A stretch of DNA of 34,707 bases from Desulfobulbaceae bacterium (GTDB lineage Bacteria > Desulfobacterota > Desulfobulbia > Desulfobulbales > Desulfobulbaceae), in contig WFZC01000243.1 of the NCBI GenBank assembly GCA_015489765.1, forward strand, positions 1 to 34,707. Reading direction: 5' to 3'. Every line of letters starts with the position of its first letter. Positions within the stretch are counted from its first letter, which is position 1. Positions 26,326 through 34,682 of this stretch are shown here, piece by piece. The notes under the pieces were generated by a model. The model ran no database searches and was not told the origin of the DNA. It worked only from the letters and a program-made list of their open reading frames with translations. Made by a program: the position numbers and the translations under genes.

Positions 26326-27126
26326 TTATTGGACTCCAAGAAACTGATGAATATGATCTATCACCTGCGGGTCCAGACCAAGTCCCTGCGCCAGTTGCTG
26401 CATGTACTGCTGTTCAGCCGGAGTATCAACTTCAATGGCCAGCAGGGAGGCGGAATAGATCTGCGCCGCCATCTCCGGCCGGCCACCGGCAGAGGCGATG
26501 ACCGCGTCAATATCCATGGGTTTGCTCGCCTCGGTCATGAACAACTCTTTTTCCTCTTCCGTCAGGCCGTCCTCCTGCAACTTGCCGACGATTTTTTGAA
26601 TTTCATTGTCATCGATCCGGCCGTCCGCCTTGGCGGCGTTGATCATGGCCTTGACGATAATTTCAGCGTCCTGTTCCAGGGCCTGCTGATCTTCTGCCGT
26701 CTGTGGCTCGAGCAGGGCGCGGGGAGTGGATTGCGGTGTCTGTCCTGCCTTGCGCAAGGCGGCAATGGCAAGGGAGGCCAGCATGGCAAGACCGCCACCA
26801 CCGATGGCGCCCCTGGCGGAACTTCGTCCTCCACCGAGCAGAGCGCCCGCCAATGCTCCGAGACCTCCAAGGGCGGCCCTGTTATTGCCGAGACTGCCCA
26901 GCACTTCGCCGACAACACCGCCGAGATTACCCAGACCACCAGGTCCGGCCTGTGGCGCAGACCCTGTCTGCGGGCCTCCCCCAAGCGCTCCGGCCAGACC
27001 ACCGAGGATATCGGTCAAAGAACCGCCGGAACCGCCACCACCAAATGCATTGGCCATGCGTGTACCTGTTGACTGCGACATACCCTGCTGCATCATTGAT
27101 CCCAGAATGTCCATAAAACCTGCCAT
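26326..27126 (-). CDS. DUF533 (YebE/TerB-like) protein
   Basis: 266 residues. The N-terminal 120 are Gly/Ala-rich low-complexity sequence with a hydrophobic stretch (GGLAMLASLAIAALRKAG). The C-terminal half (about 145-266) is the DUF533/TerB-like helical domain, with ADGRIDDNEIQKIVGKL, an acidic loop typical of that family, and AAQIYSASLLAIEVDTPAEQ. AAGGAG precedes the ATG. Members such as YebE are inner-membrane proteins induced by envelope stress in enterobacteria; exact role unknown. It lies between the DUF2959 and kbp genes on the same strand. Confidence 0.85.
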   Translation of the reverse strand: MAGFMDILGSMMQQGMSQSTGTRMANAFGGGGSGGSLTDILGGLAGALGGGPQTGSAPQAGPGGLGNLGGVVGEVLGSLGNNRAALGGLGALAGALLGGGRSSARGAIGGGGLAMLASLAIAALRKAGQTPQSTPRALLEPQTAEDQQALEQDAEIIVKAMINAAKADGRIDDNEIQKIVGKLQEDGLTEEEKELFMTEASKPMDIDAVIASAGGRPEMAAQIYSASLLAIEVDTPAEQQYMQQLAQGLGLDPQVIDHIHQFLGVQ

Positions 27127-27205
27127 GATAAATCTCCTTTCAGGAAAAGTTTTTTCTTGAGGTCTTGAAATAGCCTTTCTTCAGGACAGAAACGGAAACC
27201 AGATA

Positions 27206-27934
27206 TCAGGTCCCCATCTGTTCTATAAATGTATTGGATTGCCCTATCGCCTCGTTCATCCGTTGAATGAGGATATCAATATCCTTTTTCAGCGATGAAA
27301 ATTCTCTTTGCAGCGATCCGATTGCCTGGGCATTGAGGTTGTGTTTCAAAAAGAGGACATTATCACGAAAGGTCCGAAGTACCGGGGTCATGGATGCTTC
27401 AGCCGTTCGCATTGATGCGAGCATTTTGGTGTACCGGGACCTGGTTTTTCCGAGCTGTTGCTTACTTGCCCGCGCAAGGTCCTTGTTGCTGTAAAGCCCT
27501 ATTTCATCTTCCCATTCATCAAAGAGCGCTTCCGAGACATCTTCCACCTTGTCAATTCGTTCCGACACCTTCTCTGCGGCCTCTTCACACTGTTTATATT
27601 CCCTGTTCAGCTTTTCGTAGGCCTGTTTGAGATCGGTATCTTTCAGTTGAATGACGGAATTAAACTGTTCAAGTGCTGATTTGAACTGCTCCTGGGCCTC
27701 GGTCTGCGAGTCCCGTGCCGCTTCAACCCGATCAACGAGGATGTCACGTTTATGAACGCCCACTTTTTCCATGGCCGCGTAATAGGTTCTGGAGCAGCCG
27801 CAGAGACAGAGAACCAGGCAGAGAGACAATAATACAAGGCGAAACGTGGGAAAACATGGCGCCCACAGGCAAGATTGAGCACATGGCGCCGGTCCGACAG
27901 GCGCTGTTGCAGATGCTGTAATTTGTTTATTCAT
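27206..27934 (-). CDS. DUF2959-family coiled-coil lipoprotein
   Basis: 242 residues. After a long N-region comes a hydrophobic helix ending CLCGCSRTYYAAMEK, an acceptable lipobox with the lipidated Cys at about residue 50. The rest is long alpha-helical coiled coil (SQTEAQEQFKSALEQFNSVI ... VSERIDKVEDVSEALFDEWE), typical of DUF2959. The frame is open upstream inside lemA, but the ATG at 27934 overlapping the lemA stop by eight bases is the natural start, despite no strong ribosome site. Translational coupling to lemA is likely. Function of the family unknown. Confidence 0.8.
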   Translation of the reverse strand: MNKQITASATAPVGPAPCAQSCLWAPCFPTFRLVLLSLCLVLCLCGCSRTYYAAMEKVGVHKRDILVDRVEAARDSQTEAQEQFKSALEQFNSVIQLKDTDLKQAYEKLNREYKQCEEAAEKVSERIDKVEDVSEALFDEWEDEIGLYSNKDLARASKQQLGKTRSRYTKMLASMRTAEASMTPVLRTFRDNVLFLKHNLNAQAIGSLQREFSSLKKDIDILIQRMNEAIGQSNTFIEQMGT

Positions 27935-28502
27935 TTTTTTCTGATTCAGTTGGCGCAAACGATACATCAGGCATTTCCCGCTGGGTGGCCAGTTCCAGGG
28001 CCAGGTAATCCATTTTTTCAAAATGAAACCAGCGGGCAAGCAGAGAGGCCGGGAATGAATCAACCAAGGTGTTGAACCGGGCAATGTAACTGTTGTATCG
28101 ATTCCTTGCCTGCTGGATGTCCTGTTCTATCTTGTTCAAGCTGTTTTGCAGTTCCAGATAGTTGCTGCTGGCCTTCAGGTCCGGATAGGCCTCGGCGACG
28201 GCAATCAGACCGCCGATGTTGCGGGCAATGTCCTGTTCCTGTTCCACCCTCTTGGGATCCGAGAGCATACCGAGTCTTCGGGTTTTTTCCTGAAAAATCT
28301 TTCCCTCGTGCTCGCTGTAGCCCTTGATGATGCGCACCAGGTTGGGGACAAGGTTGGCCCGCCGCTTCAGGGCAACATCAATGGAGTTGAGAGACTCTTC
28401 AATCCGGTTTTTGTACTTGATAAACCTGTTGTAGGTGCCTATCATCCAGGCGCAGACCACAACAGTCACAAAGAAAACGGGGACAACAAAGGCTGGATTC
28501 AT
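27927..28502 (-). CDS. lemA: LemA family membrane protein
   Basis: 191 residues. A single N-terminal transmembrane helix (about 4-22) is followed by the LemA helical domain: NSIDVALKRRANLVPNLVRI, AEAYPDLKASSNYLELQNSL and NRYNSYIARFNTLVDSFPAS are diagnostic. LemA proteins sit in the inner membrane with a helical bundle outside; their function is not settled. The gene is 115 nt downstream of HU and overlaps the DUF2959 gene. Confidence 0.93.
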   Translation of the reverse strand: MNPAFVVPVFFVTVVVCAWMIGTYNRFIKYKNRIEESLNSIDVALKRRANLVPNLVRIIKGYSEHEGKIFQEKTRRLGMLSDPKRVEQEQDIARNIGGLIAVAEAYPDLKASSNYLELQNSLNKIEQDIQQARNRYNSYIARFNTLVDSFPASLLARWFHFEKMDYLALELATQREMPDVSFAPTESEKNE

Positions 28503-28617
28503 GGATTTCCCGGGAACATGTTAAATTTCAAGGCCGGTATATTTTTTATTGCGATTTGGTGCCCGGCCCCGTGCCGCGTAATACCCTCGTGTTTTACTGA
28601 CCAGTTGCCGGCTCTTT

Positions 28618-28890
28618 TTACTGAACCTGTTCCGAGAGCTTTTTGCCTGGTCTGAACTTTACCGCCTTACGGGCAGGGATGGTCATCTTTTTCCCGCTTT
28701 GAGGATTTCTGCAGCATCGTGCGGCCCGGTTGACGATTGTAAAGGTCCCAAATCCAGTGAGGGAGATTTTTTCTCCCCTGGAAAGCGATCCTGTCACGGT
28801 TTCAAGAAATCCCTGTACCGCTTTGCCAGCTTCTTTTTTATTCAGGTCCGTTGATTGGGTGATGGCATTGATAAGTTCTGTTTTGTTCAT
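28618..28890 (-). CDS. hup: HU-family DNA-binding protein
   Basis: 90 residues, the usual HU length, beginning MNKTELINAITQ with GFGTFTIVNRAARCCRNPQS and IPARKAVKFRPGKKL, the arm and core signatures of HU/IHF. The arm reads RCCRNPQSG where most HU proteins have a basic/Gly pair (R-T-G-R-N-P), so two cysteines replace the usual residues, an unusual detail. It bends and compacts DNA as a dimer. It has its own promoter-like region upstream and leads the minus-strand run of envelope genes. Confidence 0.93.
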   Translation of the reverse strand: MNKTELINAITQSTDLNKKEAGKAVQGFLETVTGSLSRGEKISLTGFGTFTIVNRAARCCRNPQSGKKMTIPARKAVKFRPGKKLSEQVQ

Positions 28891-28976
28891 TTTTCCCTCT
28901 TTTTCTTGTTTTTTCAGTATATGCTGTTGCAGGAATGAGGACAGAAAACCGAAAACAAATTCTGTCTTTGACTCAT

Positions 28977-29016
28977 ATAACGTACCGTTATTTTACGATA
29001 TTTATTGTTGTGTCAA
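28977..29016 (-). promoter_or_regulatory. HU promoter with overlapping operator-like dyad
   Basis: On the minus strand TTGACA (29011-29016) and TAAAAT (28990-28995) are 15 bases apart. The dyad ATAACG-TAC-CGTTAT (28977-28991) overlaps the downstream edge of the -10 box. Placed about 90 bases before the HU start. Spacing is short, so the exact -10 is uncertain. Confidence 0.4.
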
Positions 29017-29563
29017 GTGTGTCCAGGTTGGTAGCGGGGTGTTCGAAAACAGGTTTCATGATATCGGCCAAACGTCACATGGAGAAAACAGGAGGATGAA
29101 GCCAGTTGTTTCATGGATCGAAATGTATCGTCTCCGGCCACAACAGATACAGGTAAACTTCGGGCCACCTTGAAAAATTCCCGCTCGATCTCTGGGTCAC
29201 AGAAAAATGAAAAATGCTCACATATGTCTAATATGCTGTGCGTTTTAATTTTACTGTTCCTTGACCTCGAACGAAAAAACTAATTTTTCAAGGCACTCTT
29301 CGAATAATGAACATAGTCCTGGACGACAAAATTTCAGGTCTATTTCTTGATAGAAATATTTCCTGATGGAAATCATTACGAAAAAACAATACTTCCCCTG
29401 TTTTCTGATCACAAGAGGAAATTCCGGGATAAAGAATATTTTTACAGTGGTAATTATCCGGTAAGCAGGTGATTTTTTGGCCATGCAATTGATTGTCTTA
29501 TCATTGTGGAAACCCTGCCGGCCAGAGGAAGAGCGATAAAACCAGGTGGAGGACAGATAGAAC
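29017..29563. other. Gene-free stretch between HU and the CYTH gene
   Basis: With the HU leader this makes a 673-base gap. I find no supported gene. Short frames here lack ribosome sites or protein-like composition. The only clear structure is the pair of tandem dyads at 29342-29373. The composition is more A/T-rich than neighbouring genes. Confidence 0.5.
29342..29373. repeat. Two abutting 16 bp dyads with compensated change
   Basis: ATTTCTTGATAGAAAT (29342-29357) is followed without a gap by ATTTCCTGATGGAAAT (29358-29373). Each has six-base arms around TGAT. The two copies differ only by T/A versus C/G at mirrored positions, so symmetry is kept. This looks like a pair of protein-binding sites or twin hairpins; it lies about 190 bases upstream of the CYTH gene. 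Confidence 0.55.
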
Positions 29564-30028
29564 ATGGCTATTGAGATAGAGCGAAAATTTCTCGTGCAGG
29601 GAGAACTGTGGAAAAAAGGGGCCAGGGGTGTTCTCTATCGTCAGGGGTATCTGAGCACCAAAAAGGAAAGGACAGTACGGGTTCGCACTATTGAGGACAT
29701 GGCCTTCCTGACAGTAAAGGGGATCAGTACTGGAATTTGTCGTCTGGAGTTTGAATATGAAATTCCCCTGTCCGATGCCGAAAAAATGCTTGATGAACTT
29801 TGCCAACAGCCGATACTTGAAAAATATCGGTATCGAATACCATATAAAGGCTTCACCTGGGAGGTGGATGAATTTCTGGGTGACAATTCAGGCCTGGTCA
29901 TTGCCGAAATTGAACTTGACAGTGAAGATCAGGATTTTGCCCGTCCGTCATGGCTTGGCCGGGAGGTGAGCGGAGACCCCAGGTATTTCAATTCAGCATT
30001 AACCAGGCGTCCATATCGTTTCTGGTAA
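29564..30028 (+). CDS. CYTH-domain protein (triphosphate tunnel metalloenzyme family)
   Basis: 154 residues forming one CYTH domain. The ExExK-type signature is IEIERKF at residues 3-9, followed by alternating charged strands (RTVRVRT, FLTVKG, LEFEYEIPL, RIPYKGFTWEVDEF and VIAEIEL) that line the tunnel. Such single-domain proteins usually hydrolyse inorganic tripolyphosphate or other triphosphates with a divalent metal; adenylate cyclase activity is a rarer alternative. GGAGGA lies a little far (12 bases) before the ATG. It converges with nifJ across a shared terminator. Confidence 0.9.
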   Translation: MAIEIERKFLVQGELWKKGARGVLYRQGYLSTKKERTVRVRTIEDMAFLTVKGISTGICRLEFEYEIPLSDAEKMLDELCQQPILEKYRYRIPYKGFTWEVDEFLGDNSGLVIAEIELDSEDQDFARPSWLGREVSGDPRYFNSALTRRPYRFW

Positions 30029-30052
30029 TGGGTGAGCAGGATACAAAAGTAC

Positions 30053-30085
30053 AAAGGCCCTGCCGAAAAATTCGGCAGGGCCTTT
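30053..30085. terminator. Bidirectional terminator between the CYTH gene and nifJ
   Basis: AAAGGCCCTGCCGAA (30053-30067) pairs perfectly over 15 bases with TTCGGCAGGGCCTTT (30071-30085) around a three-base loop. Terminal A and T runs make it work in both directions. It lies 25 bases after the CYTH stop and 35 bases after the nifJ stop. Confidence 0.9.
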
Positions 30086-30119
30086 GCTGGTAGAGAGTAT
30101 GGAATGATGCTGCTGACAA

Positions 30120-33100
30120 TTACTCCACTTCCAGGGCCTTGAACCGTCCCTTCAATGCCTTCCATGCTCTTTCCACGTCTTTTTGTGACTCTTCCATGAG
30201 CTTGTCGGCCATTTTCGGGTTGGTCATCTTCAGCATCCGGTACCTGTTCTCACCCGTTGCATAGTCGGCAAAGGGGATGGTCGGTTCCTTGGAGTCGATG
30301 ATAAGGGGATTTTTTCCCTCATCTTCCAGCATGGGATTATAACGGTAAAGCGGCCAATGGCCACAGGCAACCGCCTTTTTCTGCTGTTCATGGGCCGTTG
30401 CCATGTTGATACCGTGGTTGATGCAGTGGGCATAGGCAATGATCAGGGAGGGACCGTTATAGGCCTCGGCCTCATTGACCGCCTTAACCAGTTGCTGGGG
30501 ATTGGCACCAAGCGAGACGCGGGCGATATAGATATTGCCGTAGGTGGAAAAGATCATGCCCATGTCCTTTTTGGGCATTTTCTTGCCGCCGGCAGCAAAC
30601 TGGGCCACCGCGGCCCGGGGGGTGGATTTGGACATCTGGCCGCCGGTATTGGAGTAGACCTCGGTATCAAGAACAAGGACGTTTATATTTTCGCCCGAGG
30701 CAAGGACATGGTCCAGGCCGCCGTATCCGATATCATAGGCCCAGCCGTCACCACCAAAGATCCAGACCGATTTTTTCACCAGGTAATCAGCCACATGATA
30801 CAGCCGTTTGGCAGTAAGTGACGTGGAAGCAGCCAGAGTTTCCTTTAAAGAGGCCACCCGTTCCCGCTGGGCATTGATCTCCTCCTCGGTCTGCTGGCTG
30901 GCGGTAAGCAGCTCCTTGGCGAATTTTTTGGTGATGATTTTTTCTTTTGCTGCCACATCAAGCAGTTCAGCCGCCTGGTGTGAGAGCTTGTTGACGGACT
31001 GGCGCATGCCAAGACCGAATTCCGCGTTATCCTCAAAGAGTGAATTGGACCACGCCGGCCCCCGTCCATCCGCGCGTTTGGCATAGGGTGTGGTGGGCAG
31101 GTTGCCACCGTAAATGGAAGAACAGCCAGTGGCATTGGCGATCAGCATCCGGTCGCCAAAGAGCTGGGTGACAAGCTTGATGTACGGCGTTTCGCCACAA
31201 CCTGCACAGGCGCCCGAGAACTCGAACAGGGCCCGTTTCATCTGGCTGCCCTTGATGGTTGTCGGGTTGACCTTGGCCGGGTCGACCTCGGGCAGGGCCA
31301 TGAAGATGTCCCAGTTCTTGGCCTCGCGCTTGGTGACCGCCTCGGTGTTGGTGATCATCTTCAGGGCTGATTCATCGGTTTTCTTGCCGTTTTTGTCTTT
31401 CTTTATGGCTGGGCAGACACGGACGCAATGGGTACAGCCGACGCAGTCCCGGGTTGATATCTGGATGGTAAATTTTTTCCCTTTGAACTCCTTGCCGACA
31501 GCGTCCGCTGTCTTAAAGGATTTTGTTGCCTTTGCCGCCTTGAGATCGGCCGGTGTGACGATTTTCATTCTGATACAGGCATGGGGGCAGACCAGCGAGC
31601 AACGTCCGCACTGGATACAGGTTTCAGGATCCCATTGCGGCACATGAACGGCAATATTTCGTTTTTCCCATTGGGTGGTTGCCGTCGGCCAGCGGCCGTC
31701 AGCGGGAATCTGGGAGATCTTGAGCTGGTCTCCCTTGCCCTCGATCATCCTGGCCGTTACTTCCTTGACAAATTCGGGCGCTTCATCCGGAACAGTGGGT
31801 GGCAGTTCATGACCGGTGATTTTCTTGGGAATCTTGACCTGGACAATATTGTTGACCGCAGCGTCAACGGCCTCAAAGTTCATGTTGACGACCTTTTCAC
31901 CTTTTTTGCCGTAGGTCTTTTTGATGGCATCCTTGATGGCCTTGATTGCCTCGTTCTTTTTCAGGATGCCGGAGATAAGGAAAAAGGCGGTCTGCATGAT
32001 CATGTTGATGCGGGCGCCCAGGCCAAGCGCCTCGGCCAGCTTGATGGCATCGATGATATAGAATTTCGCCTTTTTCTCGATGAGCTGTTTCTGGACCCTG
32101 GCCGGCAGGTGGTCCCATACCTTTGTTTTCGGATAGGGTGAGGTGAGCAGGAATATGCCGTTTTCCTCCAGGTTGGCCAGCATGTCGTAATGGTCCAGGA
32201 AACTGAAGTTATGGCAGGCGACAAAGTTGGCCTTGTTGATCAGATAGGGCGCTTCGATCTGGTTCTCGCCAAAACGCAGATGGGAGACGGTCATGGAACC
32301 AGATTTTTTGGAGTCATAGACAAAATAGCCCTGGGCCGAGTTGTCGGTTTCCGTACCGATAATTTTGATTGTGTTCTTGTTGGCGCCAACGGTTCCGTCC
32401 GATCCGAGTCCGAAAAACATGGCCCGGTAAACATCCTTGCCTTCGATATCAAAGGAGTTGTCGTAATCAAGGCTGGTAAAGGCAACATCATCGTGCGGAC
32501 CGACACAGAAATGATTTTTCGGCGCCATGCTCGCCATGTTGTCATAGACGGCCTTGACCATGGCCGGATTGAATTCGGCCGAACCCAGGCCGTAGCGTCC
32601 GGAAAGAATCAGGGGCATGAACAGGGTCGGGTTGGCCTCAACGGCCTCGCCAATGGCGGCGCGCACGTCCAGGTAGAGGGGTTCACCCATGGAACCCGGT
32701 TCCTTTGTCCTGTCAAGGACGGTGATACGCTCAACGGTCGCGGGCAGGGCATTGACCATGGCGGCCGCGTCAAACGGGCGAAAGAGACGGACAATCACCA
32801 GGCCCAGTTTCCGGCCCTGGGCCGCAAGGTAATCAACGGTTGCGGCAACGGTCTCGGCGCCGGACCCCATGATGACAATCACATCGGTGGCATCGGGAGA
32901 GCCGTGATAGTCAAAGAGGTGATACTGCCGGCCGGTCAGGGCGGCAAATTTGTCCATAGTCTCCTGGACGATGGCGGGAACGGCATTGTAATACTTGTTG
33001 ACCGTCTCCCGGCCGGAGAAATAGACATCGGGATTCTGGGCGGTTCCGGACATGGTTGGCCGGTCCGGCGTCAGGGCCCGTTTGCGGTGTTCGATCACCA

Positions 33101-33695
33101 GGTCCTCGTCGATGATTTCCCGCATGTCATCATAGGTAAGCTGCTCCATTTTCTGAATTTCATGGGAGGTGCGGAATCCGTCAAAGAAATGCATGAACGG
33201 AATGCGGGATGCCAGGGTGGCCTGGGTGGAGATCAGGGCCATGTCCTGGGCTTCCTGGACGTTTTGGGAACAGAGGGCGGCCCAGCCGGTCTGGCGCGCC
33301 GCCATGATATCACCATGGTCACCGAAAATGGAAAGCCCCTGGGCGGCCAGGGAACGGGCGGTGATATGAAAGACGGTCGGCGTCAGCTCACCGGCGATCT
33401 TGTACATATTCGGAATCATCAACAAGAGGCCTTGGGAAGCTGTAAAGGTGGTGCACAGGGCGCCGGTCAACAGGGAGCCGTGCAGGGAACCGGCAACACC
33501 GCCTTCGGACTGCATCTGGGAAATTACCGGAACAGAACCCCAGATGTTTTCCTGGCCGGCGTTTGCCTTGGCGTCGGCCTCGGCGGCCATGGGTGAAGAC
33601 GGGGTAATCGGATAGATGGTGATAACTTCACTGGTTGCATAGGCGACGTGGGTACACGCCTGGTTTCCATCAATGGTGACCATTTTTCTTGACAT
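30120..33695 (-). CDS. nifJ: Pyruvate:ferredoxin (flavodoxin) oxidoreductase, single-chain
   Basis: 1191 residues, full family length. It converts pyruvate and CoA to acetyl-CoA and CO2 with reduction of ferredoxin, central to anaerobic carbon metabolism. Domain order: pyrimidine-binding domain I with EVITIYPITPSSPMAA near the start, domain II, the gamma domain (around 420-600), a 2[4Fe-4S] ferredoxin insert with CIQCGRCSLVCP (from Cys693) and CVGCTHCVRVCP (from Cys751), then the TPP domain with GACAGCGETPYIKL and, around residues 980-1030, GDGWAYDIGYGG and SNTGGQMSKSTPRAA. AAGGAG lies nine bases before the ATG. It follows the CBS-ACT gene by 81 nt on the same strand and ends at a strong terminator. 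Confidence 0.97.
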   Translation of the reverse strand: MSRKMVTIDGNQACTHVAYATSEVITIYPITPSSPMAAEADAKANAGQENIWGSVPVISQMQSEGGVAGSLHGSLLTGALCTTFTASQGLLLMIPNMYKIAGELTPTVFHITARSLAAQGLSIFGDHGDIMAARQTGWAALCSQNVQEAQDMALISTQATLASRIPFMHFFDGFRTSHEIQKMEQLTYDDMREIIDEDLVIEHRKRALTPDRPTMSGTAQNPDVYFSGRETVNKYYNAVPAIVQETMDKFAALTGRQYHLFDYHGSPDATDVIVIMGSGAETVAATVDYLAAQGRKLGLVIVRLFRPFDAAAMVNALPATVERITVLDRTKEPGSMGEPLYLDVRAAIGEAVEANPTLFMPLILSGRYGLGSAEFNPAMVKAVYDNMASMAPKNHFCVGPHDDVAFTSLDYDNSFDIEGKDVYRAMFFGLGSDGTVGANKNTIKIIGTETDNSAQGYFVYDSKKSGSMTVSHLRFGENQIEAPYLINKANFVACHNFSFLDHYDMLANLEENGIFLLTSPYPKTKVWDHLPARVQKQLIEKKAKFYIIDAIKLAEALGLGARINMIMQTAFFLISGILKKNEAIKAIKDAIKKTYGKKGEKVVNMNFEAVDAAVNNIVQVKIPKKITGHELPPTVPDEAPEFVKEVTARMIEGKGDQLKISQIPADGRWPTATTQWEKRNIAVHVPQWDPETCIQCGRCSLVCPHACIRMKIVTPADLKAAKATKSFKTADAVGKEFKGKKFTIQISTRDCVGCTHCVRVCPAIKKDKNGKKTDESALKMITNTEAVTKREAKNWDIFMALPEVDPAKVNPTTIKGSQMKRALFEFSGACAGCGETPYIKLVTQLFGDRMLIANATGCSSIYGGNLPTTPYAKRADGRGPAWSNSLFEDNAEFGLGMRQSVNKLSHQAAELLDVAAKEKIITKKFAKELLTASQQTEEEINAQRERVASLKETLAASTSLTAKRLYHVADYLVKKSVWIFGGDGWAYDIGYGGLDHVLASGENINVLVLDTEVYSNTGGQMSKSTPRAAVAQFAAGGKKMPKKDMGMIFSTYGNIYIARVSLGANPQQLVKAVNEAEAYNGPSLIIAYAHCINHGINMATAHEQQKKAVACGHWPLYRYNPMLEDEGKNPLIIDSKEPTIPFADYATGENRYRMLKMTNPKMADKLMEESQKDVERAWKALKGRFKALEVE

Positions 33696-33776
33696 GAATA
33701 ATTCTCCTTGTACGGATAGATTGTCGTTTTGCCGGCAAATATCTGCCGTCCAAATCTTTTTTATTAGATAAAAGCC

Positions 33777-34460
33777 TTAGTTCTTGGAAGGCAGATTCTG
33801 CAGTTCGTCTTTACTGTGGGAGACAATGGTGTAATGGTCGAGGTTGGAGACAGCGTCTTCAAACTCGGCCAGTTTGTCATCATCCATGGTGATACGGATG
33901 GCAACCCGTTTCTGTCCGGGAGGGGCATCGTTAAACGAGGTTAGAATGGAGATCACCCGGGCGTTGTAGTCCCTGAGGATATCAATGACCCTGGTTACCG
34001 ATCCCCGCGTATCAGGCATATCGATCACATACTGATGGGCCCCGTCCTGGATGCCGGTGGCGTGGATAAAGCCCCGCAGGATATCGGTTTCGCTGAGCAG
34101 GCCGACCAGGTTGTCCTCATCGTCAAGAATCATGATCCCTGAAATTTTTTCCTTCAGCATCACCAGGGCCGCCTTTTCCAGGGTATCATCCTGACGCAGG
34201 GAAATACATTTATCGGTCATGACATCTTTTATTTTCATTTCCGAGAGCAGGTAATACATCTCGTGAATGTCCATGTCCGAGGTGGAGGATGGTGATGCCT
34301 CCTTCAGGTCACGGTCGGTAACCACTCCGGTCAGTCTTCCCTGGGAGAGTACCGGCAGTCGCCGGATGTTGTTTTCCTTCATGATCCGGGTTGCCCGCAT
34401 CACCGAGGTGTTGGCATCAACGGTCAGGACGGCGGTGGCCATCCAGTCTTTGATTAGCAT
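33777..34460 (-). CDS. CBS-pair plus ACT domain protein (AcuB-like)
   Basis: 227 residues. Two CBS motifs (about 1-65 and 78-135: IRRLPVLSQGRLTGVVTDRD, then ISGIMILDDEDNLVGLLSET) form a Bateman module that typically binds adenine nucleotides. An ACT-like domain follows (about 145-215: RGSVTRVIDILRDYNARVIS). This is the AcuB-type layout, implying an energy- or metabolite-sensing regulator without DNA-binding domain. AAGGAGGT lies nine bases before the ATG. Co-oriented 81 nt upstream of nifJ, so it may sense the adenylate pool to tune pyruvate/acetyl-CoA metabolism (inference). Confidence 0.9.
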   Translation of the reverse strand: MLIKDWMATAVLTVDANTSVMRATRIMKENNIRRLPVLSQGRLTGVVTDRDLKEASPSSTSDMDIHEMYYLLSEMKIKDVMTDKCISLRQDDTLEKAALVMLKEKISGIMILDDEDNLVGLLSETDILRGFIHATGIQDGAHQYVIDMPDTRGSVTRVIDILRDYNARVISILTSFNDAPPGQKRVAIRITMDDDKLAEFEDAVSNLDHYTIVSHSKDELQNLPSKN

Positions 34461-34534
34461 CTATTTCAGACCTCCTTGATAGGGGCGGGTGTAAGGTAGT
34501 TTCCGTTTATTGGTCGGAAAAAGCCGCCGCTAAC

Positions 34535-34682
34535 TGATCACAGGATTTGGAACAATGTGTTTTTATATACCTTAAACCTTTAAGTGGTCAGGGGTGCCGT
34601 AGATTCGTGCAGTCGTGACCGGATGCTATAACCCGCTATGCGGACAGTCGCGGCCGTGCGAAGATGCGGTGCCCCTGACCAC
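34535..34682 (+). ncRNA. Structured repeat element X, copy 2, at the contig end
   Basis: Second copy of the element at 10783-10973. The lead TGATCACAGG ... TATATACCTTAA is almost identical. P1 pairs GGTCAGGGGTGCCG (34586-34599) with CGGTGCCCCTGACC (34667-34680), including two G-U pairs. P2 pairs the segment from 34604 (TTCGTGC) with the one ending at 34662 (GTGCGAA). The apical loop is much shorter than in copy 1, while both helices are kept. It is divergent from the CBS-ACT gene; whatever gene lies downstream is beyond the contig. The strand is assigned by analogy with copy 1. Confidence 0.6.

Noticed and set aside
29096-29173. 25-codon frame preceded by AGGAGG
   Set aside because: The AGGAGG abuts the ATG with no spacing, and the peptide is short and unremarkable.
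29251-29806. Minus-strand frames of 104 and 101 codons around the CYTH gene start
   Set aside because: One overlaps the clear CYTH gene on the other strand; the other has aromatic, low-quality composition and no start signals.
32190-33596. 468-codon frame on the plus strand inside nifJ
   Set aside because: It is the complementary shadow of nifJ; the minus-strand product has all family motifs.
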